Positions 55,431-63,860 of a stretch of DNA of 64,000 nucleotides are shown here, piece by piece. Position 1 is the stretch's first letter, and each line of letters starts with the position of its first letter. A program made the position numbers and the translations under genes. This DNA comes from Lucinisca nassula (lineage: Eukaryota > Mollusca > Bivalvia > Lucinida > Lucinidae), in contig OY757021.1 of assembly GCA_963580285.1 (NCBI GenBank), positions 93,855,221-93,919,220 on the forward strand. The letters are read 5' to 3'. Under the pieces are notes generated by a model, which saw only the letters and a program-made list of their open reading frames with translations, was not told where the DNA came from and searched no databases.

Positions 55431-55793
55431 ATGTACGTACACAGAATGGCGGTATGTCGGCTTGTTTCAATTAAATCTGTGATAAAAGGATACCACGTTT
55501 ATAGAATTTCTTATGCATCTGGGACGGAACTTGAGTGCATTTTGGAACTTGAAAATCAGCATAGTGATAGTGTGATCATTGTGAAAAAAGGAGATACTAC
55601 TGTTGGACATATTCCAGAAGGTTTGTGTCAGCCTTTGACTCAGTTATTTAAGGACAGATTATGTCAGTTGTTCACGGGGAACCACTGTCAGCTGCAGAAG
55701 GCACTTTTGTTTCAGGGGAGGACTAGAAATTCCCTGTTCTTACCTTTTATTTGGACTGACAGAGAAGAAGGGAGCAGTCGAAGAAGGGAGTAG
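55431..55793 (+). CDS. HIRAN-like domain protein inside a TA element
   Basis: 120 codons; ATG at 55431 or the second ATG at 55446. VIKGYHVYRISYASGTELEC, then LELENQHSDSVIIVKKGDTT and VGHIPEGLCQPLTQLF fit a HIRAN-type fold (G-h-h, E-x-N-x-x-D-x-x-x-h-V, h-G-h-h-P). HIRAN domains bind DNA ends or stalled forks in HLTF/Rad5-type helicases; stand-alone proteins of this kind are multicopy in many invertebrates. It is the only credible ORF within the 48488-55993 element, so it may be a passenger or a component of the element. No intron signals are needed. Function unknown. Confidence 0.6.
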   Translation: MYVHRMAVCRLVSIKSVIKGYHVYRISYASGTELECILELENQHSDSVIIVKKGDTTVGHIPEGLCQPLTQLFKDRLCQLFTGNHCQLQKALLFQGRTRNSLFLPFIWTDREEGSSRRRE

Positions 55794-55993
55794 TCCATTC
55801 AGTTATAAAAAAAAACAAATTTGGAGTCCTACTGCATAAGGTAGGACTGATCGTTTTTCAAAATTCTATAATGGGCGTTTATTAGAGGGTCGTATTTTTA
55901 GGAAAAATGCATAAAAAAATCGGCGATTTTCGCATCCAAATCGGAGGATGGGCGTTTATTAGAGCATAGGCGTTTATTAGAATTTTTACGGTA

Positions 55994-56216
55994 TAGTGAT
56001 GAACTCAAGTTTGATACCAAAAACATCTTACATCATTGTTTTCATATTTATATTTAGTCGTCAGGACAATGCAATTCAGGAAATATACATACTGTTACAC
56101 AAGTGTGTTTTTCCTTTAATAAGAGTTGTGACATACACTCAGCAAATAAGTTTGCTTCCTACAAACACATCCTTATGAGCCTCATCACGAGAAAACTTGT
56201 TTCCCGTTTTAACAGT
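55994..56216. other. Intergenic or intronic, no element
   Basis: AT-rich sequence with no recognisable terminus or coding motif. Confidence 0.4.
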
Positions 56217-56273
56217 TTATCTTGTCCCCTGCCGTTATCTTGTCCTCGGGGACAAGATAAAGCAGGGCACAAG
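56217..56273. repeat. Foldback TTATCTTGTCCCC
   Basis: TTATCTTGTCCCCTGCCG and TTATCTTGTCC pair with GGACAAGATAAAGCAGGGCACAAGATAA as a nested double hairpin: the 9-base ATCTTGTCC occurs twice on each arm. Confidence 0.8.
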
Positions 56274-56457
56274 ATAAACTAGGGCAACAGTTTGTGACTA
56301 AGGCACAAACCGAACAGAAATTAAGAAACTTGAAATAATAGATATAGAAACTAGAGTTTTTTCGTACTTTCAAAGCAGCAACACTAAGGTACTGATCAGG
56401 CTACGTGGATGTACAGTCAAACTTTATAGTTTAGTACTCTCTAGGCTAATTCAGCAG

Positions 56458-56624
56458 ACGACAAATTGTTGATATTTTTCTTATTTTTTCCAGAAAACAG
56501 GTCTTGACAGCTCATGCAAGGAGCCAATTTGCATGAGATGTCAAGTCCTGTTTTCTGGAAAAATTAGGAAAATATTTAGTAAATGTCGTCTGCTGCGAAA
56601 AAAATACCCAGCATGAAGAGCGTT
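56458..56624. repeat. Foldback with CAGGACTTGACAT arms, sister of 32310
   Basis: CCAGAAAACAGGTCTTGACA pairs with TGTCAAGTCCTGTTTTCTGG; TCATGCAAGGAGCC...TTTGCATGA forms the top. Flanked by GCGAAAAAAATACCCAGCAT. Confidence 0.82.
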
Positions 56625-56824
56625 AATAGTTTGAACACCTTAAAATAAAAAAAAAATCTAAAAATTATGTTAATTATATGGATATTTGGAAAGAATTCTT
56701 TAGGGACTTAAGAACGAATTCGAACTAGCCAGGGTAAACAAGCCATCCAAGTTTTAACACTCAAAATGCCAAGAAAACCTGCATCGGAAAATGCTGTCTG
56801 TTTATGTCATCCAATGTTTCTTAT

Positions 56825-58580
56825 ACCCCCTTTTTTGAAAAAAAACAAACATACAGGTATTTGAGTTTGGTCACGGGTGTCCTTCCTTCCTTCTGTCACA
56901 AACCTTGTGAATGTAACTACTTTTTTAGCTCGCCTTACGAAAGTAAGGGGGAGCTATTGCCATACCCCCGGGCGTCCGTCGTCAGCGTCAGCATCGGCGT
57001 CGGCGTCGGCGTCCGCATTTGGTTAAAGTTTACCTGCAAGCTCTTATATGTGATGTTTTACAAGTTTATTTTGAATATATAATTAACAATTGGTAAAAAA
57101 CAATATTTAACATTATCATTTTACTTCATTTTACAGGTTTTTTGGCTTAAATTGGTCTTTTTGAGAAGTTAATATTTTCCTCTGTATTACCTCCCTTGAA
57201 ATCCTGTGTTAAAGTTTACCTGCAAGCTGCGTGAGTTCAAATCCCGGGGGGGGGGGGCATGTAATTTTTTTTTTTTTTTTTTAAAAACATAGCGGGTCTG
57301 GGGCTCAAGGTGAAGGTCACTGGCTATTTTTAGAAAAACATTGTAATCACTCTAGCCCCTTCATTTATTGATGGATTTTAACATAACTTTGGTATAATGA
57401 TATCTCGAGTGACTTTGACTTTCAGGGTCTGGCGCTTAAGGTCAAGGTCACTACTTTCAGGGTCACTGGGTCAAGGTCACTGTGTCTATTTTTAGAAAAA
57501 CATTGTCATCGGGTTTGCACCTTAATTTATTGATGGATTTTAATATAACTTGACACAAATGTTGGGTATGATGATATCTCTAGCAAGTTCAACTTTCAGG
57601 GTCTGGGGCTGAAGGTCAAGGTCACTGTGGCTATTTTTCGAAAAAACTTTGTGATCGCTCTAGTGCCTACATTTATAAATGGATTTTAATATAACTTTAC
57701 ACAAACGTTGGGTTTGATGATATCTCGAGCTCATTCGACTTTCAGGGTCTGGGGCAGAAGGTCAAGGTCTCTGTGGCTATTTTTAGAAAATCTTTTTCAT
57801 CGCTCTTGCGCCTTTATTTATGGATGGATTTTAATATAATTTCACACAAATATTGGGTATGATGATATCTCGAGTGACTTTGACTTTCAGGTTCCGGGGC
57901 TGAAGGTCAAGGTAACTGTGGCTATTTTTAGAAAAACTTTGTGATCGCTCTAGTGCCTACATTTATGAATGGATTTTAATATAACTTTACACAAATGTTG
58001 GGTATGATGATATCTCGAGCGAGTTCGACTTTCAGGGTCTCGGGCTGAAGGTCAAGGTCACTGTGGCTCTTTTTTGATAACTTGCCCTCCTCCATCTTAG
58101 GCCCCCAAAGGCGAGCTATGTTGTCTTCTGACAACTCTTGTTATTACTTACCTTATGGTGACCAAACTTGGTACTCATATTGCTTGAGGACAGTAGATGT
58201 GGATGAAGGGATCCAAATTTTGATCTGACCCCCTGGAGTCATGGGGTGAGGTCAAATGTCAAATTTTCAAGAAAATGTTTGTGAATGCAACTACTTTTTA
58301 TTAATTGACATATAGTGACCAAACTTGGTACACATACTGCTTAGGGAAAGCAGATGTGCATGAAGGTACCCAAATTTTGATCTGAACCCAGGGGATCATG
58401 GGGTGAGCTCAAAGGTAAAATTTTCAAGAAAACATTTGTGAATGCAACTTCTTTATTTCTTGGCCTAGGGTGACCAAATTTGGTACACATATTGGTTAGG
58501 GACTGCAATTGTGCAGGTACCTAATTTTGATCTGACCCCCTGGGCTCATGGGATGAGGTCAAAAGTCAAATTTAGCGGGT
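56825..58580. mobile_element. Array-type element, ~145-bp units, host of the 56931 insertion
   Basis: Units carry GGTGACCAAACTTGGTACTC, CAAATTTTGATCTGACCCC, CATGGGGTGAGGTCAAA and GTGAATGCAACTACTTT. The first unit is cut at GTGAATGTAACTACTTTT and resumes after 58143 with ATTACTTACCTTATGGTGACC. Confidence 0.6.
56931..58143 (-). mobile_element. Young ACAAGAG element, inverted near-identical copy of 45076-46342
   Basis: It starts TTTTTAGCTCGCCTTACGAA and ends AGACAACTCTTGTT, the reverse of the 45076 copy. In the stretches I compared, the two differ by rare substitutions, the (GGCGTC)n length and the A/C homopolymers. Confidence 0.88.
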
Positions 58581-58599
58581 ATTTGCGATGGTGCACCAA

Positions 58600-58820
58600 C
58601 AATATCTCCAGTTAAAACAGGCAAACAGTGTGGACCTTGATCAGGCTGCTCCTACAGCAACAGTCCTAGGAGCAGCAGTCTGATCTGGGTCCACAAACAG
58701 TCTGGACCCTGATCAGAAATGTCTGATATGGGTCCTCACTGTTTGCAAATATGACTGTTGAAGTGACCAGCGGAGGAAGAAGCAGAGGACAATTGTTGGG
58801 ATTGGCATCTTAAAGTTTAC
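58600..58820 (+). mobile_element. TTAA-type MITE, CCCTTAAGATGCC subfamily, duplicated core, ends eroded
   Basis: GCAAACAGTGTGGACCTTGA, GGAGCAGCAGTCTGATCTGG, a second GTCTGGACCCTGATCAG and CACTGTTTGC, ending GATTGGCATCTTAAAG. The core arm is partly doubled. Confidence 0.6.
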
Positions 58821-58842
58821 CTTCACAAAACCTTTGTCAAAT

Positions 58843-59222
58843 TAACCCTTGTCCTGCCGAATATTCAAATATGCCAGACCCACTACTGATTATCAACCAA
58901 TCAGATTACTTGATGAAAACTATTGCTGAAGTGACCAGCGGAGGAAGAAGCAGAGGACAATTGTTGTGATTGGCATCTTAAAGTTTACCTTCACAAAACC
59001 TTTGTCAAATTAACCCTTGTCCTGCCGAATATTCAAATATGCCAGACCCACTACTGATAATCAACCAATCAGATAACTTGATGAAAATAATTGCAACAAA
59101 TTCACAATCTGAATGGCAAACAATGTAGATCCTGATCAGATGGCTTCGTCAGAAGCCATCTGATCTGGATCTTCATTGTTTGGAAAATAAGGCATATCCG
59201 GGCTCAGCAGGACAAGGGTTAA
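58843..59222 (+). mobile_element. TTAA-flanked palindromic MITE, CCCTTATCCTGCTGA subfamily, with a 168-bp tandem duplication
   Basis: Left TTAACCCTTGTCCTGCCGA occurs at 58843 and again at 59011; right end CAGCAGGACAAGGGTTAA at 59222. The ~168-bp unit (58761-58928, 58929-59096) spans the end of the neighbouring MITE and the start of this one. Confidence 0.85.
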
Positions 59223-59469
59223 GGCAAAAAGACAAAGTGGGCTCATGCATAAAAATCCTTCTGTAAAGATTTTATGATAATTACAGGAGCTGGTTAACAT
59301 CTCCTAACTTTTTAAAGCAATTACAAAATCTGACTAGAAGGTCTTTGACATGCATGTGACAATTTTCAGCAAAGCAAGATCATATCGGATCCAGTTAATC
59401 AGTTGCCAAAATCAATGGTTTGCATTAACAAGGCTTCCTGAACTTTTCTTTCACTTGAGGAAAATTAAA

Positions 59470-59635
59470 CAAGAGGTCTGTGATTGACCCGAATCGCTCA
59501 CCTGGTTGAACCTGGCCAAGATATCAAGGTGTCCGGAAAAAGTTGGCTGTCTATGTTCTCTGTTGCATCTTCTACCAAACTTTTTTAAAAATATTTTTGC
59601 ATACAAGCAATAGTGTGGGCCCCAATCAGACTGCT
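59470..59635. mobile_element. Fragments: ACAAGAG start and left half of a CCCTTAAGATGCC MITE
   Basis: ACAAGAGGTCTGTGATTGAC with GAATCGCTCACCTGG matches the start of the 22561 family and runs ~60 bp. GTTGGCTGTCTATGTTCTC...TTTTTGCATACAAGCAATAG and CCCAATCAGACTGCT follow and stop at the LINE fragment. Confidence 0.55.
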
Positions 59636-59636
59636 G

Positions 59637-59772
59637 ATCTTGGCGTTGAACGAGAGTTGGCGGGAAGAGAGAACTGGTAGCAGCTCCTTGAATTTCTTCC
59701 AGGCTGTTTTCACACGTGATGCGGTCGAAAGATCACAGCCACCCACTGCTGAGAGCCTGTCACATAACTTGC
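59637..59772 (-). pseudogene. Fragment of the PHD-finger LINE
   Basis: The minus strand contains GCATCACGTGTGAAAACAGC, CTGGAAGAAATTCAAGGAGC and CTCTCTTCCCGCCAACTCTC, matching LINE bases around 35930-36050 (RVK.AWKKFKELLP.LSSR, roughly residues 225-264). Both ends are truncated. Confidence 0.85.
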
Positions 59773-59797
59773 AAATAACTTCAAAAAAGTTGCAGTT

Positions 59798-60054
59798 CCC
59801 GGTGGCTCAGTCAGATGTGCATCTTACTGATGATCAGGACGCGGGTTCGATACCTGCCAGGGTTAGCAACATTCTTTCATGGAGACTGATCATGAAATCT
59901 TTTCTATGGTCATTCTCTCCCTTCTGCTGATTCAAGAAGGGCAGTTGTCAGTTTCTGGTGAAAGAATGTGCACTGTACTGGTAACATATAAGCCTGCCCA
60001 GGAAAAGTCTGGATAAGTAAACTGACCGGCTCAAAATGACCTAAATAGTGTTGT
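59798..60054 (+). mobile_element. tRNA-headed SINE of the 32662 family, 3' tail lost
   Basis: CCCGGTGGCTCAGTCAGATG (A-box region), B box GGTTCGATACCTGCC, ACATTCTTTCATGGAG, ATTCAAGAAGGGCAGTTG and AGCCTGCCCAGGAAAAG. It ends CCTAAATAGTGTTG without the TTAAAC...(CAAA) tail. Confidence 0.85.
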
Positions 60055-60404
60055 GATATGTGTTCCTTTAATTTATTATTGTGTTAATTTGTACTAGCTG
60101 TCAGGTGAATTGACTCATGGAAGATATAACTAAAGTTGATGTTTCTAATTTTAATTGTTTCATAAATATAACTCTCCAGAATATAAAATGTTAGCTCTAA
60201 ATTATTTCAACAAAATGTATTTCTAGACAATAATATTTCTTATCTCCAATTCTCAGATGTTAGTCTCTATACGGATCTTACTCTACTCTCAAAAACACTA
60301 TATTCAACCCTCTCTCTGATTCTCACAAAACCTGCCCTTTTTTATTCCCATCCCTCACAAGTATGGTCAAGTCAGTTCCTCTCATGTCCCACTCATTCAC
60401 ATAA
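60055..60404. other. No recognised feature
   Basis: AT-rich sequence with a pyrimidine-rich stretch near 60290-60390 and no motif I can name. Confidence 0.4.
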
Positions 60405-60617
60405 TTAACCCTTGTCCTGCTGAGCCCGGATATGCCTTATCTTTGAAACAATGAAGATCCAGATCAGATGGCTTCTGACGAAGCCATCTGATCTGGATCT
60501 ACATTGTTTGCCATTCAGATTGTGAATTTATTGCAATAATCTGCATCAAGTAATCTGATTGGGTGATAATCGGTAGTGGATGTGGCATATTTAAATATTC
60601 AGCAGGTTAAGGGTTAA
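60405..60617 (-). mobile_element. TTAA-flanked palindromic MITE, CCCTTATCCTGCTGA subfamily
   Basis: Left TTAACCCTTGTCCTGCTGA then GCCCGGATATGCC; right ATATTCAGCAGGTTAAGGG then TTAA. Core GATGGCTTCTGACGAAGCC. Confidence 0.9.
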
Positions 60618-61159
60618 TACACATAAGGCTACTACATTTCCTGAAAAGATGATGAAACAGAAAGGTAGGCATGCTCCCTTACATAGGGAGTGAGTATTTC
60701 CTGCAAGAAACCAACCTACACACCTTGTTAGCAGGATGATAGTTCCAGGGATAGGGTGAGAGATCAAGATTGAAATCAAGATAAAATCTATTATGTAGCA
60801 TGTGGGAGTGAAAGGAAAAGGATTGTAAGGAAGCAGTAAGATCTATAAAAACTGAAATCCACTTAACTGGCTGTGTAAAATCCATTAAAGCTCCCCAATG
60901 AAATTTTTTCACTGACCATTCCAAGGCGGTTCTTCTGTCGCATTTTTGTTTTGTTATGGTTTGTCTTTCAGTGTGTGTTTTGCTTAAATCTTTTTGTTTT
61001 GGATAGCCATTTTTGTGGGAAAGTAACTGTCCTTTTGGCTTTCTGTTATTGATGTTTCCAATAGGGTCTAGTTATTTCATGTCTGTGTTTCTTTCCCTTT
61101 GGTATCTCTGATGGGAGCTGTGGGTTAATTTTATTGATTCCTGGTCACTGCCTTCACTT
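60618..61159. other. Unassigned sequence with an orphan minus-strand ORF
   Basis: An 81-codon minus-strand frame (60924-60679) precedes GTGTGTAGG, which could be a donor, but there is no good acceptor or motif. AGGGTTAATTTTATTGATTC-like CTGATGGGAGC...GGTTGATT near 61105 recurs at 23975. Confidence 0.35.
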
Positions 61160-61366
61160 CTAATTTGATCATTTAATATGGAAAATATGTGAATATTTTT
61201 GCTGAAAAAATATGAGCAGCTTTTGCAAATACAAAAGCTGCTCTCAATTTTTTCAGCAAAAACAACACGCTACATGTATTAGTGATTGTACTTGCTAGAA
61301 CATATGACAATTTCACCGCTAATGAGCTCGTTAAGCTAACAATGCTTTGACCAACTGGGTCCAGGA
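61160..61366. mobile_element. MITE of the CAGTTGTTCAAA / AGCAGCTTTTGCA family
   Basis: GAGCAGCTTTTGCAAATAC and AAAAGCTGCTC form the hairpin; AATGAGCTCGTTAAGC and ATGCTTTGACCAACTGGGTCC form the right end. The left end is short. Confidence 0.7.
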
Positions 61367-61636
61367 TGGTCTATCTTGGACTAAACATTGTTCAGCCAAG
61401 CATTAAAAGTAGTCAAGGTCAGTAACAGTGGACAGTACTAGACAGGGTGCATGATGGCAGTACTGTGTACCTAAAGACCTCCGTGTTCAAGAAAGGGAGC
61501 TAAACATTTGATGGCAATATCAGTTGTAGTCCCAGTAAGTTAAATTACACTAGAAATGGTGTTTGCTTGCCTCTAAATGCTAAAATTTTCAAAGGCCATA
61601 ACTGAAGAGGTTAACTTCTAATCACTATCAATTCAT

Positions 61637-61931
61637 AGGCCCCCGCCAATCAGGGCTTCAAGAAATAGATGGGTGCATGATGCTTCCACGCAGAGCTGAG
61701 ACCGACCCGCACACGAGTACTGGTGAACCACTTAGAGGATCTAAGCATGCCCAGGCAAAGCGGTGAGATTCCGACCGTCCATGCTTATAAACCCTTTTGG
61801 TTTCATCGGGAAGCAGGGCTTGAGATGTCATTTCATCTCAATGTCAGGTAAAAGTCCCACAAAATAGGAAGCAAGGTCTCCAAAATGACCTTTACAGTGT
61901 TGACGGGGACACTAAACTTCAAATCAAACAA
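61637..61931 (+). mobile_element. Reference copy of the tRNA-less SINE, 13-bp target duplication
   Basis: ACTATCAATTCAT at 61624-61636 and 61932-61944. The body starts AGGCCCCCGCCAATCAGGGC (a small hairpin), then GCATGATGCTTCCACGCAG, GAGTACTGG, GGATCTAAGCATGCCCAGGC, TATAAACCCTTTTGG, TTTCATCTCAATGTCAGG, CTCCAAAATGACCTTTACAG, GACGGGGACACTAAAC and CAAATCAAACAAA. No pol III A/B boxes are evident at the head. Confidence 0.93.
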
Positions 61932-62123
61932 ACTATCAATTCATTCATCGACTTTCAAGGCCCTAGCTTCAATAGTTTGAGATATTTTGCTGACAAGATT
62001 TCATCCAATTTTTTCAAAGGTCCATAGCTCTAGAAAGGGGCATCATCCTGATGAGAATAAAAAATATGTGTCAGCTTTATTTATTCATGAGGAATCCATA
62101 AATGAAATTTCAAAACCCTTTCA

Positions 62124-62473
62124 TACAGTAAAACTTCGATGGATCGAACACCGATGGCTCGTTTACCATGGATGTGTCGAACCCATTCTTGAGCCCCTGG
62201 CGAAATCCCCTACATAAGAAATAGCGGGGGATAATTAAGGAGATTTTAGTCTTTTATCTTGCAAATGTATGCCGTGTGTACTCATTAGAATCGCCTCAGT
62301 GAGGCGATTCTAATGAGTACACACAGCATACATATTCATTATGGAACACCAAAAAGATGTCTAAAAGTATCTCGTTATGCCTCCTGACAGTAACCTCAGT
62401 GGCTCGAACTACCCCTGTCTCGAACAGAATTTCGAGGTCCCAAAGGTGTTCGAGCCATTGAAGTTTGACTGTA
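62124..62473. mobile_element. TA-flanked pogo-like MITE in a satellite unit
   Basis: Left TACAGTAAAACTTCGATGGA with TCGAACACC; right GGTGTTCGAGCC with ATTGAAGTTTGACTGTA. Subterminal GGCTCGAACTACCCCTGTCTCGAAC. The neighbouring unit at 62789 shows the empty site (CATACATGGTTCTAAAG), proving insertion at TA with TA duplication. Confidence 0.93.
62267..62332. repeat. Foldback GTGTGTACTCATTAGAATCGCC nested in the TA MITE
   Basis: TATGCCGTGTGTACTCATTAGA and its inverse TCTAATGAGTACACACAGCATA pair; centre ATCGCCTCAGTGAGGCGAT. About 30-bp arms with one mismatch. Confidence 0.9.
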
Positions 62474-63860
62474 CATGGTTCTAAAGTTATGCTGTGTATC
62501 ACAAAGCATGCAATGTACAAATGCTTAAAGTTGCAAAGGGCCATAACTCATGAAGTATTTTTCTGAATTTCTTCCAGGGTTAGTCAGGTGATCTACTCAT
62601 CACTAGCAATGCACCCATCAACTTTCAAGGTTCTAGATTTAATAGTTTTTGAGATGTTTTGTTGACAAGGTTTCATCCAAATTTTTCAAAGGGCCATAAC
62701 TCTGGAAAGGGCATAATCCTGACGAGAAAAAAAAAATAAGTTTCAGCTATTTTTTCATGAGGAATCCATATATGAAATTCCAAAACCCCAGCATACATGG
62801 TTCTAAAGTTAAGCTTTGCATCATAAAGTGTGCAATACAAATACCCAAAGTTACAAAAGACCATAATTCATGAAGTGTTTTCTGAATTTCTTCCAAAATT
62901 AATCAGGTCATCTACTCATTACTAGCAATCCACTCATCAACTTTCAACGCTCTAGCTTAACTAGTTTTCTGACAAGATTTCATCCAAATTTTTTTCAAAG
63001 GGCCATAACTCAGGAAAGGGGCATAATCCTGCTGAGAAAACAAATAAGTGTCGGCTATTTTTTCATGAAGAATCCATATGAAATTTCAAACTCTACCATA
63101 CATGGTCCTAAAGTTATGCTATGCACCACAAAGCATGCAATGTGCAAATGCCCAAATTAACATAGGGCCATAACTCATTAAGTATTTTTCTAAATTTCTT
63201 AAAAAGTTCATCGGGTCATCTACTCATCACTAGCAATCCACTTATCAACTTTCAAGGCTCTAGCGTGAAGAGTTTATAGATATTTTGGTGATGAGAATTC
63301 ATCCAATTTTTTTTAAAGGCTAATAACTCTGGAAAGGAGCATAATCCTAATGAGAAAAAAAATATGTCAGCTTTTTTTTTATGCGGAATCCATATATGCA
63401 ATTTCAAAACCTTAGGGTACATGGTTCTAAAGTTATGCTATGCATCACAAAGCATGCAATGTCCAAAAATGCCCAAAGGTACAAAGGGCCATTACCCATG
63501 AAATATTTTTTGAATTTCTTCAAAAGCTAATCAGGTCATCTACTCATTACTAGCAATCCACTTATCAACTTTCAAAGCTCTAGCTTTTATAGTTTTTGAG
63601 AAATTTTGCTCACAAGATTTCGTCCAATTTTTTTCAAAGGGCCATAACTCAGGAAAGGGGCATAATCCCAAAGAAAAAATAATAATTCAGCTATTTTTTT
63701 TCATGAGGAATCCATATATGAAATTTCAAAATCCTAGCATACACAGTTCAGAACTTATGTTATGCACCAAAAAGGATAATGGATGCACGGATGGATGTAC
63801 ACATGCATAAACTCGCCAGAATCAGTATGCCCCTCAACTTCTTCAAAGTTGGGGACATAA

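Larger units (their letters stand above)
48488..55993 (+). mobile_element. 7.5-kb TA-flanked element with HIRAN-like ORF and three nested insertions
   Basis: Left TACCGTAAAAATTCTAATAA then ATGCC; right GGCGT then TTATTAGAATTTTTACGGTA: a near-perfect ~25-bp inverted repeat with terminal TA. GGGCGTTTATTAGAG occurs next to both ends (48551, 55868, 55949). Subtracting inserted elements at 48593-50154, 50498-52470 and 52623-55217 leaves about 1.5 kb, including the ORF at 55431. No transposase is visible. Terminus style resembles pogo-type elements. Confidence 0.8.
61975..63860. mobile_element. Array-type element, ~315-bp units
   Basis: Units repeat TTTTTCAAAGGGCCATAACTC, TCATGAGGAATCCATATATG, CATGGTTCTAAAGTTATGC, ATCACAAAGCATGCAATG, TTCTGAATTTCTTCC and CTACTCATCACTAGCAATCC. 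Starts near 62017, 62686, 62996, 63320 and 63638. It ends GATGCACGGATGGATGTAC then GCCCCTCAACTTCTTCAAAG...GGGGACATAATGA. Confidence 0.7.

Noticed and set aside
46179..57082. Shared peptide YPRASVVSVSIGVGVGVRIW in two ORFs
   Set aside because: Translation of the (GACGCC)n end of the young ACAAGAG element.
60679..60924. 81-codon minus-strand ORF as a possible phosphatase exon
   Set aside because: It ends near a possible donor, but there is no convincing acceptor, no signal-peptide-like or domain motif, and phase cannot be tested.
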